NCBI GenBank assembly: GCA_003024985.2
Contig: PXIH01S0006004.1
Direction: 5' to 3' (one strand)
Source of the DNA: Euperipatoides rowelli
Taxonomy: Eukaryota > Onychophora > Udeonychophora > Euonychophora > Peripatopsidae
DNA: 10,156 bases
The notes below the pieces were generated by a model. It had not been told where the DNA came from. It did no database searches and was given only the letters and a program-made list of their open reading frames with translations. Position 1 is the first letter of the stretch; each line of letters starts with the position of its first letter. Position numbers and translations under genes: made by a program. This document shows positions 1 to 7,802 of the stretch, piece after piece.

Positions 1-23
1 TGGATAGGAATTGAACTTTTTCA

Positions 24-44
24 ATGTCGGATAAGATCCGACAT
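24..44. repeat. Perfect 9-bp inverted repeat with 3-base loop
   Basis: ATGTCGGAT, AAG, ATCCGACAT. It is notable because it carries CG dinucleotides in an otherwise AT-rich region; its function is unknown. Confidence 0.65.
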
Positions 45-2378
45 AGGATTGGTAAGGGTTAAGAGGTCATGCAGCCATCGAACTTTCAAACATTATAGAC
101 CAAGAGTCTTTTAGTACATAAGTACATTAGTTATCATTTTTTGATTGTTGTATTTTTCTACACGCAAGCATAAGCCCTGAATATTTTGTTATTTTATGGT
201 CTACAACTCTTGTAACAAACAAAAAAAAGTTTACTAGTACAATCTCATGATTTCATTAGCAATCATTATGCATGACACAATATTGTTGTTAGCCCATTGG
301 GCCATTATATACCAAGGCAAGATAATGTTAAACATGTGGCTTCAAACTAAAATTGAATGTTATTCAATGTGCAACAGTATATATTCAATTGCATGGCTAA
401 TAGCAAGAAAGTTCAAACAGAATATAGTAATTTAAGTCAGCATTAATAATTTAACATATATCAGAAGAAGAAACAACCAGGATATATTACGTTTTCTTAA
501 GATTTATATATTTTAACTTTTACTTCAAATGGAGATTGAATTATCTGAAATTATTTTCATCCTTGTAATTAAATGATCTTTTTTCTTTTATTAATATCAT
601 TGTGTGTGTTGTAATATAGATAAATATTATCAATACAATATTATTTTATAAACTATTTACTAGTTTCTTGGTCAAGTAATAAACTGTTATAATAGTACAT
701 TGCTTCACACTAGTTATTGGATTATCATTTATGACTGCACACAGCATTGTATTATGTTGACAGCATTATTCTGACCTTATGATTTAGTGAATTGCATGGG
801 ACTCATCTTAGTTTTGAACTCATGCAAGTAGGCTACCTTTCTATATCATAACTTTCCACTGGAGTTCACTCTAATTTTTACTAACTACTAGTGAACTGTA
901 TGGGTGCATATAGTATTCTACAAAAATTATCAAGTTACCTATGTTGGAGATTGACCTCTGATCCCCCCAAATGCATATTGAAAATCATAATACTATTATT
1001 AGTTTTTTACAAACATTAGATATGCAACTGAGGACCAATCTCATTATTAATGTCCACTGTTACACTGACATTGCCATAAATAAATCTTTATACTGCTGAG
1101 GAACATTTACTCAATATTGCTAAACATGTAAAAACGTAATCATTTGTAAATGTTNTCCAATTATTTCATTGTTTTATTTTTTCTTATTCATATAAGTAAG
1201 CAATAGAAGTTTACATTTTTTATTAGCATATCATAGGCATAGTTATATGTTGTAATTGTTATTATTCATGTTTACATTTTGTTTAATAATAATTTATTTT
1301 AATGTATAATTACGTCATCTGTGAATCACTGAAAAGGATTGCTGCTGTTGTTTTGACAGACAATTATGACTAGTAAGAGCAGCCATCATCATTCGGCTTC
1401 ATCTCCAAGTCAAATCTCATGATATATGATGTCACTCGCTCCTTCTTCATCCATGTAGAGACGACAATACTAGCGCAAACACGTGCGATGGGGTGATGAT
1501 TAAAAATCACCAATCTCCATACATTTACAGTATAATGGAGTGATAACACATTAACCCAGTAATATTGATGTTTTGAATCAATACATAACGAATTTGAGTT
1601 GAGAAACCGATGGAGCATTGAGTAATTAAGGTAACAAAATTTGAATAAGTAAAGCATAGGCCTGTATGGGCAATTAACACGTTATGATCGTTAAAGATCA
1701 AATGTATTTTTTCACTTATTGTTGCAACACTGCATATAATTAATTACCCCTGTCTATAAGTTTATAATTCAAGATTATATTATTGCTTCCTGTCTACAAA
1801 CTGATGTATGCTCTCAAGTAAGACTGCATTAGTAAATATACAGTATATAACATATATTAAGTTCTCAACTACATTAATGTATTATAATTAATTTACTGCA
1901 CCACAAATCAACCAAAGGAAGTAATGTAATATTACTGGTAACAGACTTTAGTTATTATGGCAGTTATTATCGAGTAACAACACGTTCTAATTGCTTAAAT
2001 TATTACGTAAGTTGATAGCCTATTTTATAATCTATTAAAAATAGAAGACCTACAGTACCCAAAAAGTCATATCAATTCTCAGGAATTAATAGTGTAGGCA
2101 ATTCAACTATCAACTACTATAGTCTTATGTCATAGCGATGACAGCACTATGTCTATAGTTTGTCATAAATTCTTTTTGATTAGTATACACAAGTATCTCA
2201 TTGTTGATTATATACTGAACTAACCTAACATTGATAACTACATTAATTGTGCAATCATATGTAAATTGATATCATGTAATCAAGGATCATTCATCTGTCA
2301 GTTAACCATCTCATATACTGTATGTATACTAGTGCCATCATGTTTTAGATACATTCATTTAATGATAGTCTAATAGCT

Positions 2379-2420
2379 TGATTTAGCATAACACATTTAG
2401 ACTGATTTAGCATAACACAT
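2379..2420. repeat. Short direct duplication, period 24 bp
   Basis: TGATTTAGCATAACACAT occurs at 2379-2396 and again, unchanged, at 2403-2420. Two copies only, consistent with a small slippage duplication. Confidence 0.8.
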
Positions 2421-2481
2421 CTATATTATCCACATTGCATTAACATTGACGGTGATATAATTATCACATTGTGTATTCATA

Positions 2482-2487
2482 TTTATT
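2482..2487 (-). promoter_or_regulatory. Possible polyadenylation signal AATAAA
   Basis: A canonical AATAAA on the minus strand, 24 bases past the stop codon of the speculative last exon (2667-2511). In DNA this AT-rich the hexamer is frequent by chance, so it supports that exon only weakly. Confidence 0.2.
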
Positions 2488-2510
2488 CATCATTAAAGAA
2501 TTGTTTCATC

Positions 2511-2667
2511 TTATTTGTGATCTAATGATTCAGTTTGTCTTTTCTTCATACAATAGTCACTATACATTATTGTACATTCCTGTGGGACCTTAATACCACC
2601 AAATTCCACCATCTTCAGATTTTGCAACCAGAATATAACATCCATTCTTATCAATTGCAAACTTAAC
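2511..2667 (-). CDS. Possible alternative last exon of the ATPase-like gene (speculative)
   Basis: Just 49 bp beyond the last certain exon there is a good acceptor (TTCTTGCAG, AG at 2669-2668). Joining there completes the Arg codon and leaves an open frame of 51 codons, starting LSLQLIRMDVIF and ending KKRQTESLDHK with a TAA at 2513-2511. A polyadenylation signal AATAAA follows on the minus strand at 2487-2482. The product would be an ATPase-like protein cut off within the P domain, lacking the GDGVNDSP hinge and M5-M10. The peptide has no likeness that I recognise to any ATPase segment. A 49-bp intron would be much shorter than the others, although one of those is only 84 bp. A different frame of the same stretch reads KFAIDKNGCYILVAK and looks more protein-like. 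It may simply be intron. Confidence 0.2.
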
Positions 2668-2716
2668 CTGCAAGAACATAATATATATTCATACACGTAA
2701 ATCTCCAGCAGCCTAC

Positions 2717-2853
2717 CTATAATCAATCTCATCAATTGGTCTGTTATGATGATCAGCAATGTCTTCAACAGTATCATTTCCATCAGCAATTATTCCTACA
2801 TTCCTAGCAATTGCCTTTGCTGTCACAGGGTGATCACCAGTTACCAAAATAAC
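2717..2853 (-). CDS. Na+/K+-ATPase-like alpha subunit, P-domain exon with TGDH motif (last certain exon)
   Basis: A 137-bp exon after a CTTATAG acceptor, encoding 45 residues plus two bases of an Arg codon. [20 protein letters not shown] is almost identical to the Na,K-ATPase P-domain segment, and [26 protein letters not shown] follows the family to the usual exon end (NPR|DAKA in vertebrates). The TGDH motif (codons 2841-2830), which lines the phosphorylation site, is fully kept, unlike the motifs in the three exons before it. The donor is GTAGGC at 2716. Without splicing, the frame stops at once (AGG TAG). The expected following exon, carrying the DAKACVV-like and FARTSPQQK-like segments and GDGVNDSP, is not found on the minus strand in 1-2716. 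It probably lies beyond the left edge, since neighbouring introns reach 2.4 kb. Confidence 0.93.
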
Positions 2854-2923
2854 CTATAAGACAGTATCAAAAATAAAATCTCCACAGCTAAAATTCCTTT
2901 CTAATGATTATCAAAATGTAGCC

Positions 2924-2939
2924 ACCCTCCCCCCTCCCC
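2924..2939 (+). repeat. C-rich tract
   Basis: ACCCTCCCCCCTCCCC-type stretch on the plus strand inside the 1.84-kb intron, so G-rich in the ATPase pre-mRNA. Confidence 0.85.
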
Positions 2940-3021
2940 TTCAAAAATGAACAAATAAAGTGAAGGATTATTCTTTAACATTTAGCTTTTCTATAAAGTA
3001 AATAAGGATTACTTCATCCTT

Positions 3022-3033
3022 CCCCCCCCCCCC
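3022..3033 (+). repeat. Homopolymer of 12 C
   Basis: Uninterrupted run of 12 C in the 1.84-kb intron. The length may be unreliable after sequencing. Confidence 0.9.
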
Positions 3034-3577
3034 AATGAAAATAAATTCACTATGGGCTAAATAAAAAAGAAAATTATGGCAAGTTTTAAAACATGAAACT
3101 ATTAAAATATTAATTATTCATTTTGTTCGCCTCTATTTTTAATGCTCTGTGTTTAAATGCTTTATTTTTAGCCAGAAAGATAAGAATTTAACATTTTCTG
3201 CAGTTAAACATGAGCATAGATTGTAACCAATGTGGTAAGTTATATAAAATGATCTAATAAAACAATCAAAGAAAATAAATAAACTACTACTGCAATATTA
3301 TTCTATAATTAATCTTCTGAGGAATGATAAAATGTATAGCGTTAAAAACATGAACCATCATCATCATTAGGATCTTTATTAACATTCTATTAGATTTATT
3401 GATTTGATTAATTCCACATCTTGAACTGAATTCATTACATCTCAGGCAATTTTCTGGAGCCAACCTGGAAATTGTTTCCTATATAGATATAGTATGTACA
3501 AATTTTGATAAAATCAGACAACTGGTCTAGAAATACTACTATTCAGAGAAATTATAATTTATAAAAAAAGCTTTCTA

Positions 3578-3603
3578 CCCCCCCCCCCCCCCCCATCCCC
3601 CCC
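3578..3603 (+). repeat. C runs of 17 and 7 separated by AT
   Basis: C runs at 3578-3594 and 3597-3603, the longest in the window, within the 1.84-kb intron. Confidence 0.9.
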
Positions 3604-4000
3604 AAAAAAGCACTTTAGCTTAATGAGGAAAAAACATGCTGTACTATATTTATAAATGTTTTAGTTACAACATATTCTTTCAAGTTTAAGAAACTGATAT
3701 ATTACCAGTTGAACTTTGAGAATTGATTGTCAAGTTTTCCCCATAATCCTTAAAATATAATGTGCACATAGTTGCGCTATCATAATAATCATAGTGTGAT
3801 GATGTATGTGCATTGGAGTGTGATAGAATATCTGGAAGATATAGTTTCATTCACTCATATTATTAGCAACTACTTTGGTCTTTATATTAGATTTTACCAT
3901 AAATCAGTTTCATGTACAGTAAAGTGTGTCCAGAATTTATTCACATGATTAAGAAACTAAATACAGAAAAAAAAAACTATAACAGATAATGAAAAACAGT

Positions 4001-4024
4001 TTACACATTGTTTCTTAATTCAAA
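4001..4024 (+). repeat. Left terminal inverted repeat of the mariner-type element
   Basis: It matches the reverse complement of 4519-4542 at 21 of 24 positions; the differences are at the third, fourteenth and nineteenth bases. The core is CACATTGTTT. Confidence 0.7.
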
Positions 4025-4170
4025 GTTTTCCCCCACACTTGTATACCGTACACTGTTACAAGCGTGTAATTAGCCCTTTTTTTTTTTGTCGAACCAACAA
4101 TCAACTCGAACACCTATATGGATATGTTTCAACTCTACTCTGCAATGTAAGACATGCATTTGAACATTTA

Positions 4171-4488
4171 TTTCCAGCAGAAAGCCCCCCCCCCCCCCCG
4201 TCCTTACAGTTGCATAATTTCCTTGCTGAGAAATTCCTGAATCGTTTGATTTGTTGTGATGGACCAATTGCATGGCCACAAAGGTCACCTGACATCATTC
4301 CTTTATTTATTTCTGAGGGGCTGCATTAAGGACTAAGTGTATACAAAACAGATTAGTGTGTATGAATTATGGGACAGGATTACCCAGGCTTTGAACACAG
4401 AATATAAGATGTTAACATTGGGAGAGAAATCGAGTACAGATTAGCTATTCTTAGAGCTATGAAAGAACCACATGTTGAAGTTTACTAG
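4171..4488 (+). pseudogene. Tc1/mariner-superfamily transposase, C-terminal fragment, inactivated
   Basis: The plus-strand frame passing through 4171 reads SLQLHNFLAEKFLNRLICC, then DGPIAWPQRSPDIIPLFI, and further on REIEYRLAILRAMKEPHVEV before a TAG at 4486-4488. These are the familiar landmarks of IS630/Tc1/mariner transposases: the WPxRSPDxxPLDFFLWG block carrying the third catalytic acidic residue, and the C-terminal EYRLDVCRATxGxHIE block. Four stops (4327, 4354, 4363, 4405) break the frame between these blocks, yet the C-terminal block is in the same frame, so decay is by substitution here. The second catalytic motif, usually QQDGAPPH, should fall at 4175-4199. There CAGCAG is followed by a run of 15 C in place of the Asp-containing part, with an apparent frame change. 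The N-terminal half is missing. It cannot make an active enzyme. Confidence 0.8.
4185..4199 (+). repeat. Homopolymer of 15 C inside the transposase remnant
   Basis: It sits exactly where the transposase's second catalytic motif should be encoded, and so probably grew by slippage from a Pro-Pro codon pair. Confidence 0.9.
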
Positions 4489-4518
4489 TCATGAGCCCAA
4501 ATGTTTGTCAAAATTTTT

Positions 4519-4542
4519 TTTGAGTTAACAAACAATGTGCAA
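4519..4542 (-). repeat. Right terminal inverted repeat of the mariner-type element
   Basis: Partner of 4001-4024. It lies 31 bases past the transposase stop codon at 4486-4488, a usual spacing for a short 3' end in this superfamily. Confidence 0.7.
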
Positions 4543-4694
4543 TTTATTTGGTTATATCTTTCAGATGTTTTTCCATAAGCAATCATGATTTTCCTTGGGA
4601 TTTATTCTCAATGATTGGATTAATAAAACATGACAGTAAGATAACATAAATATTTCAAATTAATATTATAGATTGATGGTAACAATATTTTTAC

Positions 4695-4870
4695 CTTAAT
4701 TCCTGCAGTACGACATTTATTAATTGCATCAGTGACACCAGGGCGTGCAGATTCAATCAATGACATTAGACCTAAGAAACGTAATCCAGCCATTGGAAAA
4801 TTCTGAGCCTCGGCATCAAATGGGAATCCTGGAGGATATCTTTCTCTTGGTAACTTAAAATCACAAAAGC
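4695..4870 (-). CDS. Na+/K+-ATPase-like alpha subunit, N/P hinge exon with altered DPPR motif
   Basis: A 176-bp exon bounded by a TTGCAG acceptor and a GTAAAA donor. It completes a Gly codon and encodes 58 residues: FCDFKLPRERYPPGFPFD, then NFPMAGLRFLGLMSLI, then RPGVTDAINKCRTAGIK. This matches the segment that leads the polypeptide from the N domain back to the P domain. The hinge motif IDPPR, one of the most constant in P-type ATPases, reads IESAR (codons 4757-4743): Asp becomes Glu, both prolines are lost and Arg remains. Upstream and downstream residues are well conserved and there is no stop or frameshift. The exon ends in phase 0 after GIK, the same boundary as in vertebrate ATP1A genes. 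YPPGFPFD resembles H,K-ATPases about as much as Na,K-ATPases. It is separated from the 7470-7278 exon by a 2.4-kb intron. Confidence 0.95.
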
Positions 4871-5302
4871 CTGCAATTCAAAAGGAAAATGTTTTAATGT
4901 TAGATAATGATATTTGATTATCTAAGAATTTATAATGGTAAATGATGTAGTTATAGGTTTTGATGGCAATCAAATTCCTTTAACCCATTCACATCACAAT
5001 TAAGTGGATAGTAAATCTAAAGTTTGCATGATCAAAAATCATGTATTGCTGAAATACTTTGGACCAATCATTCACAGACATGCAATTTGCATTTCTATAA
5101 TAAATATTTTTAGTAATAATCACACTAAATTTATTTTTGTACAATTGAGAGCACATCAAAGAGCACCCCAGCAAATAAATGTGCCACCCCTATTTCTTTG
5201 CAAAAGATTATTAAAATGTACCATCGTCAAACAAGGTGCTATCACCACACAAATATTTTGATCATGCTGAATGAAATTCAAGCTATGCCATGCAACTGCA
5301 CA

Positions 5303-5322
5303 CCCCCCCCCCCCACCCCCCC
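5303..5322 (+). repeat. C runs of 12 and 7 separated by A
   Basis: Runs at 5303-5314 and 5316-5322 in the 2.4-kb intron. Confidence 0.9.
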
Positions 5323-5496
5323 GATTTTGCCTCATTTAAGGTTCAGGAAAGTGTTTTCATATAATCCAAATAGGTGCGCCATTTTGATAAAAGTACTTAA
5401 AACATTCTGATTCTAGCCAAATAAGTACACCGGGGCAGTTTTGCAGTGCATTGTGGTAAATCTAAGGTTCATTAACATAGCGCTGAACAAGGATAA

Positions 5497-5514
5497 CCCC
5501 ACCACCCCCTCCCC
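5497..5514 (+). repeat. Interrupted C-rich tract
   Basis: CCCCACCACCCCCTCCCC, four C groups close together. On the minus strand it has the layout of four G groups with short loops. Confidence 0.85.
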
Positions 5515-5850
5515 AACAAATGAATGAATAAGTGCACTTGATCGCCATTCTAAGCCAGAAGTTGGAAGTATAAAAAGACTTTTCTAAAAAAAGAGAACAA
5601 AAAGAGGACATATGCACATGGGTGACTTTATAATTATTTTTTTTTGTGTGTGTGAACATTTTGATAACAAAAAGGGTAAAAAATTTGTTTGTAAATATTT
5701 TGATAAGCTTTTTTATTTGGTTGCATATACATTTTTGATTATTTATGAAAAAATAACATTTTTGTTTAACCACTGGTCTGAAAGCAAAGCTTAACTTGGG
5801 ATCAGTCACTTGAAAATTGAGTTGTCATAAATAATTATTGACAAAAGTGG

Positions 5851-5908
5851 GTGTTGCGGGGAAAAGAGGCTATTGCGGGAAACAAGGACGATGCGGAAAA
5901 AAGAGGAC
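5851..5908. repeat. Degenerate tandem repeat, about three units of 20 bp
   Basis: Units GTGTTGCGGGGAAAAGAGGC, TATTGCGGGAAACAAGGACG and ATGCGGAAAAAAGAGGAC share a TGCGGnAAA-AGGAC pattern. The GCGG words stand out from the AT-rich surroundings. Confidence 0.55.
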
Positions 5909-6302
5909 AAAAAAAGAGAACATGTTCTTTTTAAAAGACATATTATGGCAACCATATTCAAATGTATACTTTCAATGCACCTTTTATTATATGCTGTTTC
6001 TTAAAATGAGAAATTTAAATGATATAACTATATTTATTAAATTGTGAACAAAAAAATAAATAAAATTAAAATTGGTCAAGGTTATATTTAGCTAGGATTT
6101 ATTACTTGCTAGATTGATTAATGTCTGAAAATTGGCAGTTTGTTTCAAATTTAAGCTTTGATCTAAATCAAAATCCTTAATCCTTCTACTGACAATAAAT
6201 CCTATGAATGAGAAGTAATTCAAACTGAATAAAATTTAAATCAGCATTAATTCAATTTATTGTTTGTTAGTTATAAATTCAAATGAAAATCGATTTAAAT
6301 TA

Positions 6303-6335
6303 TTAGTTACTATAAATTTGATTTATAGTAACTAA
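6303..6335. repeat. Perfect 15-bp inverted repeat with 3-base loop
   Basis: TTAGTTACTATAAAT (6303-6317) and ATTTATAGTAACTAA (6321-6335) are exact reverse complements around TTG. It lies in the 2.4-kb intron. Confidence 0.85.
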
Positions 6336-7277
6336 AAATAAATCAAAATTTGAGGGTCTAAGAAAAGTTTAACCTCACAAGGATTAATTATGCTCTTAAC
6401 TCCCCTCCTAGTCTATTCTCATAGTTAAATATACAGTAAATTGTATTTATATTTATATTTAGATTGTTGCTGCCATTTTGATTTTCGAATAAGTTAATCC
6501 TAACCTAATACTAATCTTAATACTCATGATATATTAAATGATGCTTACCATTAATTAAATATTGTTGTCCATTTATTAAGTTATAAAAGTTACTTTAAAT
6601 ATTAGTGTTTAATGTTAGTTAGTGACGATTTTAATGTTAGCTTGTGTTTCATTAGCATATAATTTGTCTTATAACATAGAATTGTTAACTCACATTTTTT
6701 ATACAAAAAACTATTGTATAGCCTATATATGGGGCAATGCAGAGAGAGAATAAAGAAGCAGGATAAATAGCACCTTCAACTCGAGTTATGTCATTTATTT
6801 ATACTGTATAACATATGCATTTACTGAATTCATTTTATCTAGTAAAGAACCTGCTCAAATACAGTACGTTTTCCACTGATATTCACTTACAATATTATAT
6901 ACAACAATATCTGATTATATATTTATACCATATCACAAACGGAGAATACAATACTCTTCAAAACTCAAATCACATTAAAAATTGTATAATTTCAAAAACT
7001 GGTCAATTTGATTCTTAATTGTCATATTATAAAGTAAGTGCCAATATTGTGTTATACTTAATTTCAATAAAAAAATTACAGGTTGCATTAAATTGCACTT
7101 AAACTGCTAAGCATTGTGCTAATACTAATTAAGGGAAATTATAATCTGCCATTCAACTATTTTATCTATTAGGCCTATATCTGTTCTTAATTAGTTTGGA
7201 TAAACTAATTATAAAAACAACTGCAAAAATTCTGAAATCAGCATAATATGCAAATATAAGTGTGTATATATTTTTAC

Positions 7278-7470
7278 CTAGCACTTGTTCTCCCAATTCT
7301 GCTAATTCAACATAGGCATTGTTAAAAGCTTCTCTCATTCCCTTGTCTAATACAAGCTCACGTCCATTTAGATAAATTTTGGAACAACGATCAAGAATTT
7401 GCTGGGGTTCTCCCCACATAACTAGGATATAACTTGGATCACTTGGATCATCAGTTTGATGTATGGATAC
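7278..7470 (-). CDS. Na+/K+-ATPase-like alpha subunit, N-domain exon with altered KGAPE motif
   Basis: An exon of 193 bp (64 codons plus the first base of a Gly codon), entered through a TTTGCAG acceptor and left through a GTAAAA donor. It encodes [18 protein letters not shown], then [14 protein letters not shown] and [18 protein letters not shown], a clear match to the second half of the Na,K-ATPase nucleotide-binding domain. Two positions that touch ATP in characterised pumps are changed. The KGAPE motif reads WGEPQ (codons 7416-7402), so the lysine that FITC labels in active Na,K-ATPase is Trp; and the Arg of LGERVLG (pig R544) is Gln (codon 7287-7285). The surrounding residues, including ILDRCS and AYxELxxLGE, are well conserved, so the exon is not simply decaying. 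The intron to the 7802-7555 exon is only 84 bp. It follows from the family that ATP binding should be weakened; loss of activity is my inference. Confidence 0.95.
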
Positions 7471-7554
7471 CTGCAAAGAAAAATTAAAAAAAACATTTGA
7501 TTTATACAACTTAAAACATCAAGAAAAAAAGAAAAACCAAAAAAAATATAATAC
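7471..7554 (-). other. Short intron of the ATPase-like gene (84 bp)
   Basis: GTATTA donor at 7554 and TTTGCAG acceptor ending at 7471, phase 0, with a long pyrimidine-rich tract on the minus strand. It lies at the conserved NKYQ|LSIHK position of the family. Confidence 0.92.
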
Positions 7555-7802
7555 CTGAAATTTATTTTGCACATTATAAGTAATTTCACATAGCTTTAAA
7601 TTACGATCACGAACACTCAACACATCTCCTAATGACAACTCTGCACATTTTAAGAGTGCGGCTTCAATTGGGTTGGTTGCAGTTGTGTCTCGTTGCATTA
7701 CAGGGGTTCCATCTTGTCCAGGCATAAATAAGGCACGGTTACATAATGCAGCAACTCGAAGTAAATGTTGGCAGGCAGATGAATTTTTGTTAAATTTTTT
7801 AC
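7555..7802 (-). CDS. Na+/K+-ATPase-like alpha subunit, first nucleotide-binding-domain exon
   Basis: This 248-bp exon begins after an AATTCCAG acceptor, completes the split Gly codon from the 8881-8683 exon, adds 82 codons and ends in phase 0 at NKFQ, followed by a GTATTA donor. It matches the start of the N domain: LLRVAALCNRALF aligns with the LSRIAGLCNRAVF segment, IEAALLKCAELSLG with SESALLKCIELCCG, and EITYNVQNKFQ with EIPFNSTNKYQ. The Glu before ALLK and the Lys of NKFQ (equivalent to pig K480, near ATP) are kept. The adenine-stacking Phe (pig F475) is Tyr (codon 7578-7576), a mild change. The first 12 residues (KKFNKNSSACQH) are poorly conserved, as is usual at this point in the family. 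Both splice boundaries fall at the same residues as in vertebrate ATP1A genes, as I remember them, which supports the exon ends chosen. Confidence 0.94.

Larger units (their letters stand above)
1..2510. other. AT-rich region with no recognisable gene
   Basis: I read both strands for the missing downstream ATPase exons (FARTSPQQK, GDGVNDSP, later membrane segments) and found none. Open frames here are short and of low complexity (for example 247-435 plus and 1657-1370 minus). The region may be the next intron of the ATPase gene, or downstream flank. It holds a single ambiguous base at 1155, a small inverted repeat at 24-44, a higher-complexity island near 1370-1530 and a 24-bp-period duplication at 2379-2420. 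Confidence 0.7.
4001..4542 (+). mobile_element. Internally deleted Tc1/mariner-type DNA transposon
   Basis: The two ends form terminal inverted repeats: 4001-4024 (TTACACATTGTTTCTTAATT...) and the reverse complement of 4519-4542 (TTGCACATTGTTTGTTAACT...), with 21 of 24 positions equal. Tc1/mariner elements insert at TA and duplicate it. The left end has TA at 4002-4003 and the right end has CA at 4540-4541, readable as a mutated TA. Inside is a plus-strand fragment of an IS630/Tc1/mariner-superfamily transposase. At about 0.54 kb, against 1.2 kb or more for complete elements, it has lost the N-terminal DNA-binding half and much of the catalytic core. It lies in an intron of the ATPase-like gene, antisense to it. 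Confidence 0.75.
2854..4694 (-). other. Intron of the ATPase-like gene (1.84 kb) hosting a mariner-type remnant
   Basis: This is bounded by the GTAAAA donor at 4694 and the CTTATAG acceptor ending at 2854, between two exons that join in phase 0. Besides plain AT-rich sequence it holds C runs at 2924-2939, 3022-3033 and 3578-3603, and the Tc1/mariner-type element at about 4001-4542. I see no other coding potential in it. Confidence 0.9.
4871..7277 (-). other. Intron of the ATPase-like gene (2.4 kb)
   Basis: It runs from the GTAAAA donor at 7277 to the TTGCAG acceptor ending at 4871, between exons joining in phase 1. It is AT-rich and has no recognisable gene. Notable contents are C runs at 5303-5322 and 5497-5514, a degenerate 20-bp repeat at 5851-5908, and a perfect 15-bp inverted repeat at 6303-6335. 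The open frames seen here on either strand are short and of low complexity, and I do not consider them genes. Confidence 0.9.

Noticed and set aside
247-435. Plus-strand open frame of 62 codons
   Set aside because: Composition is that of random AT-rich DNA and no motif or splice context supports it.
1-2716. Search for the next ATPase exons (DAKACVV, FARTSPQQK, GDGVNDSP, M5-M10)
   Set aside because: No matching peptide found on the minus strand in any frame; either outside the window or absent from this gene.
4070-4298. Minus-strand open frames across the mariner-type element
   Set aside because: They are the antisense of the transposase remnant; the glycine runs are the reverse of its C run.
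4989-5410. Several overlapping short open frames on both strands
   Set aside because: Intronic, low complexity, partly built from the C run at 5303-5322; no recognisable protein.
5462-5809. Minus-strand open frame of 115 codons
   Set aside because: Low-complexity Lys/Phe/Ile-rich translation with a glycine run that comes from the C tract; no start context, no family likeness, inside an intron.
5918-5927. GAACATGTTC, a perfect palindrome fitting a p53-type half-site pattern
   Set aside because: A single 10-bp palindrome inside a purine-rich repeat, with no second half-site and no promoter nearby; chance is the simplest explanation.
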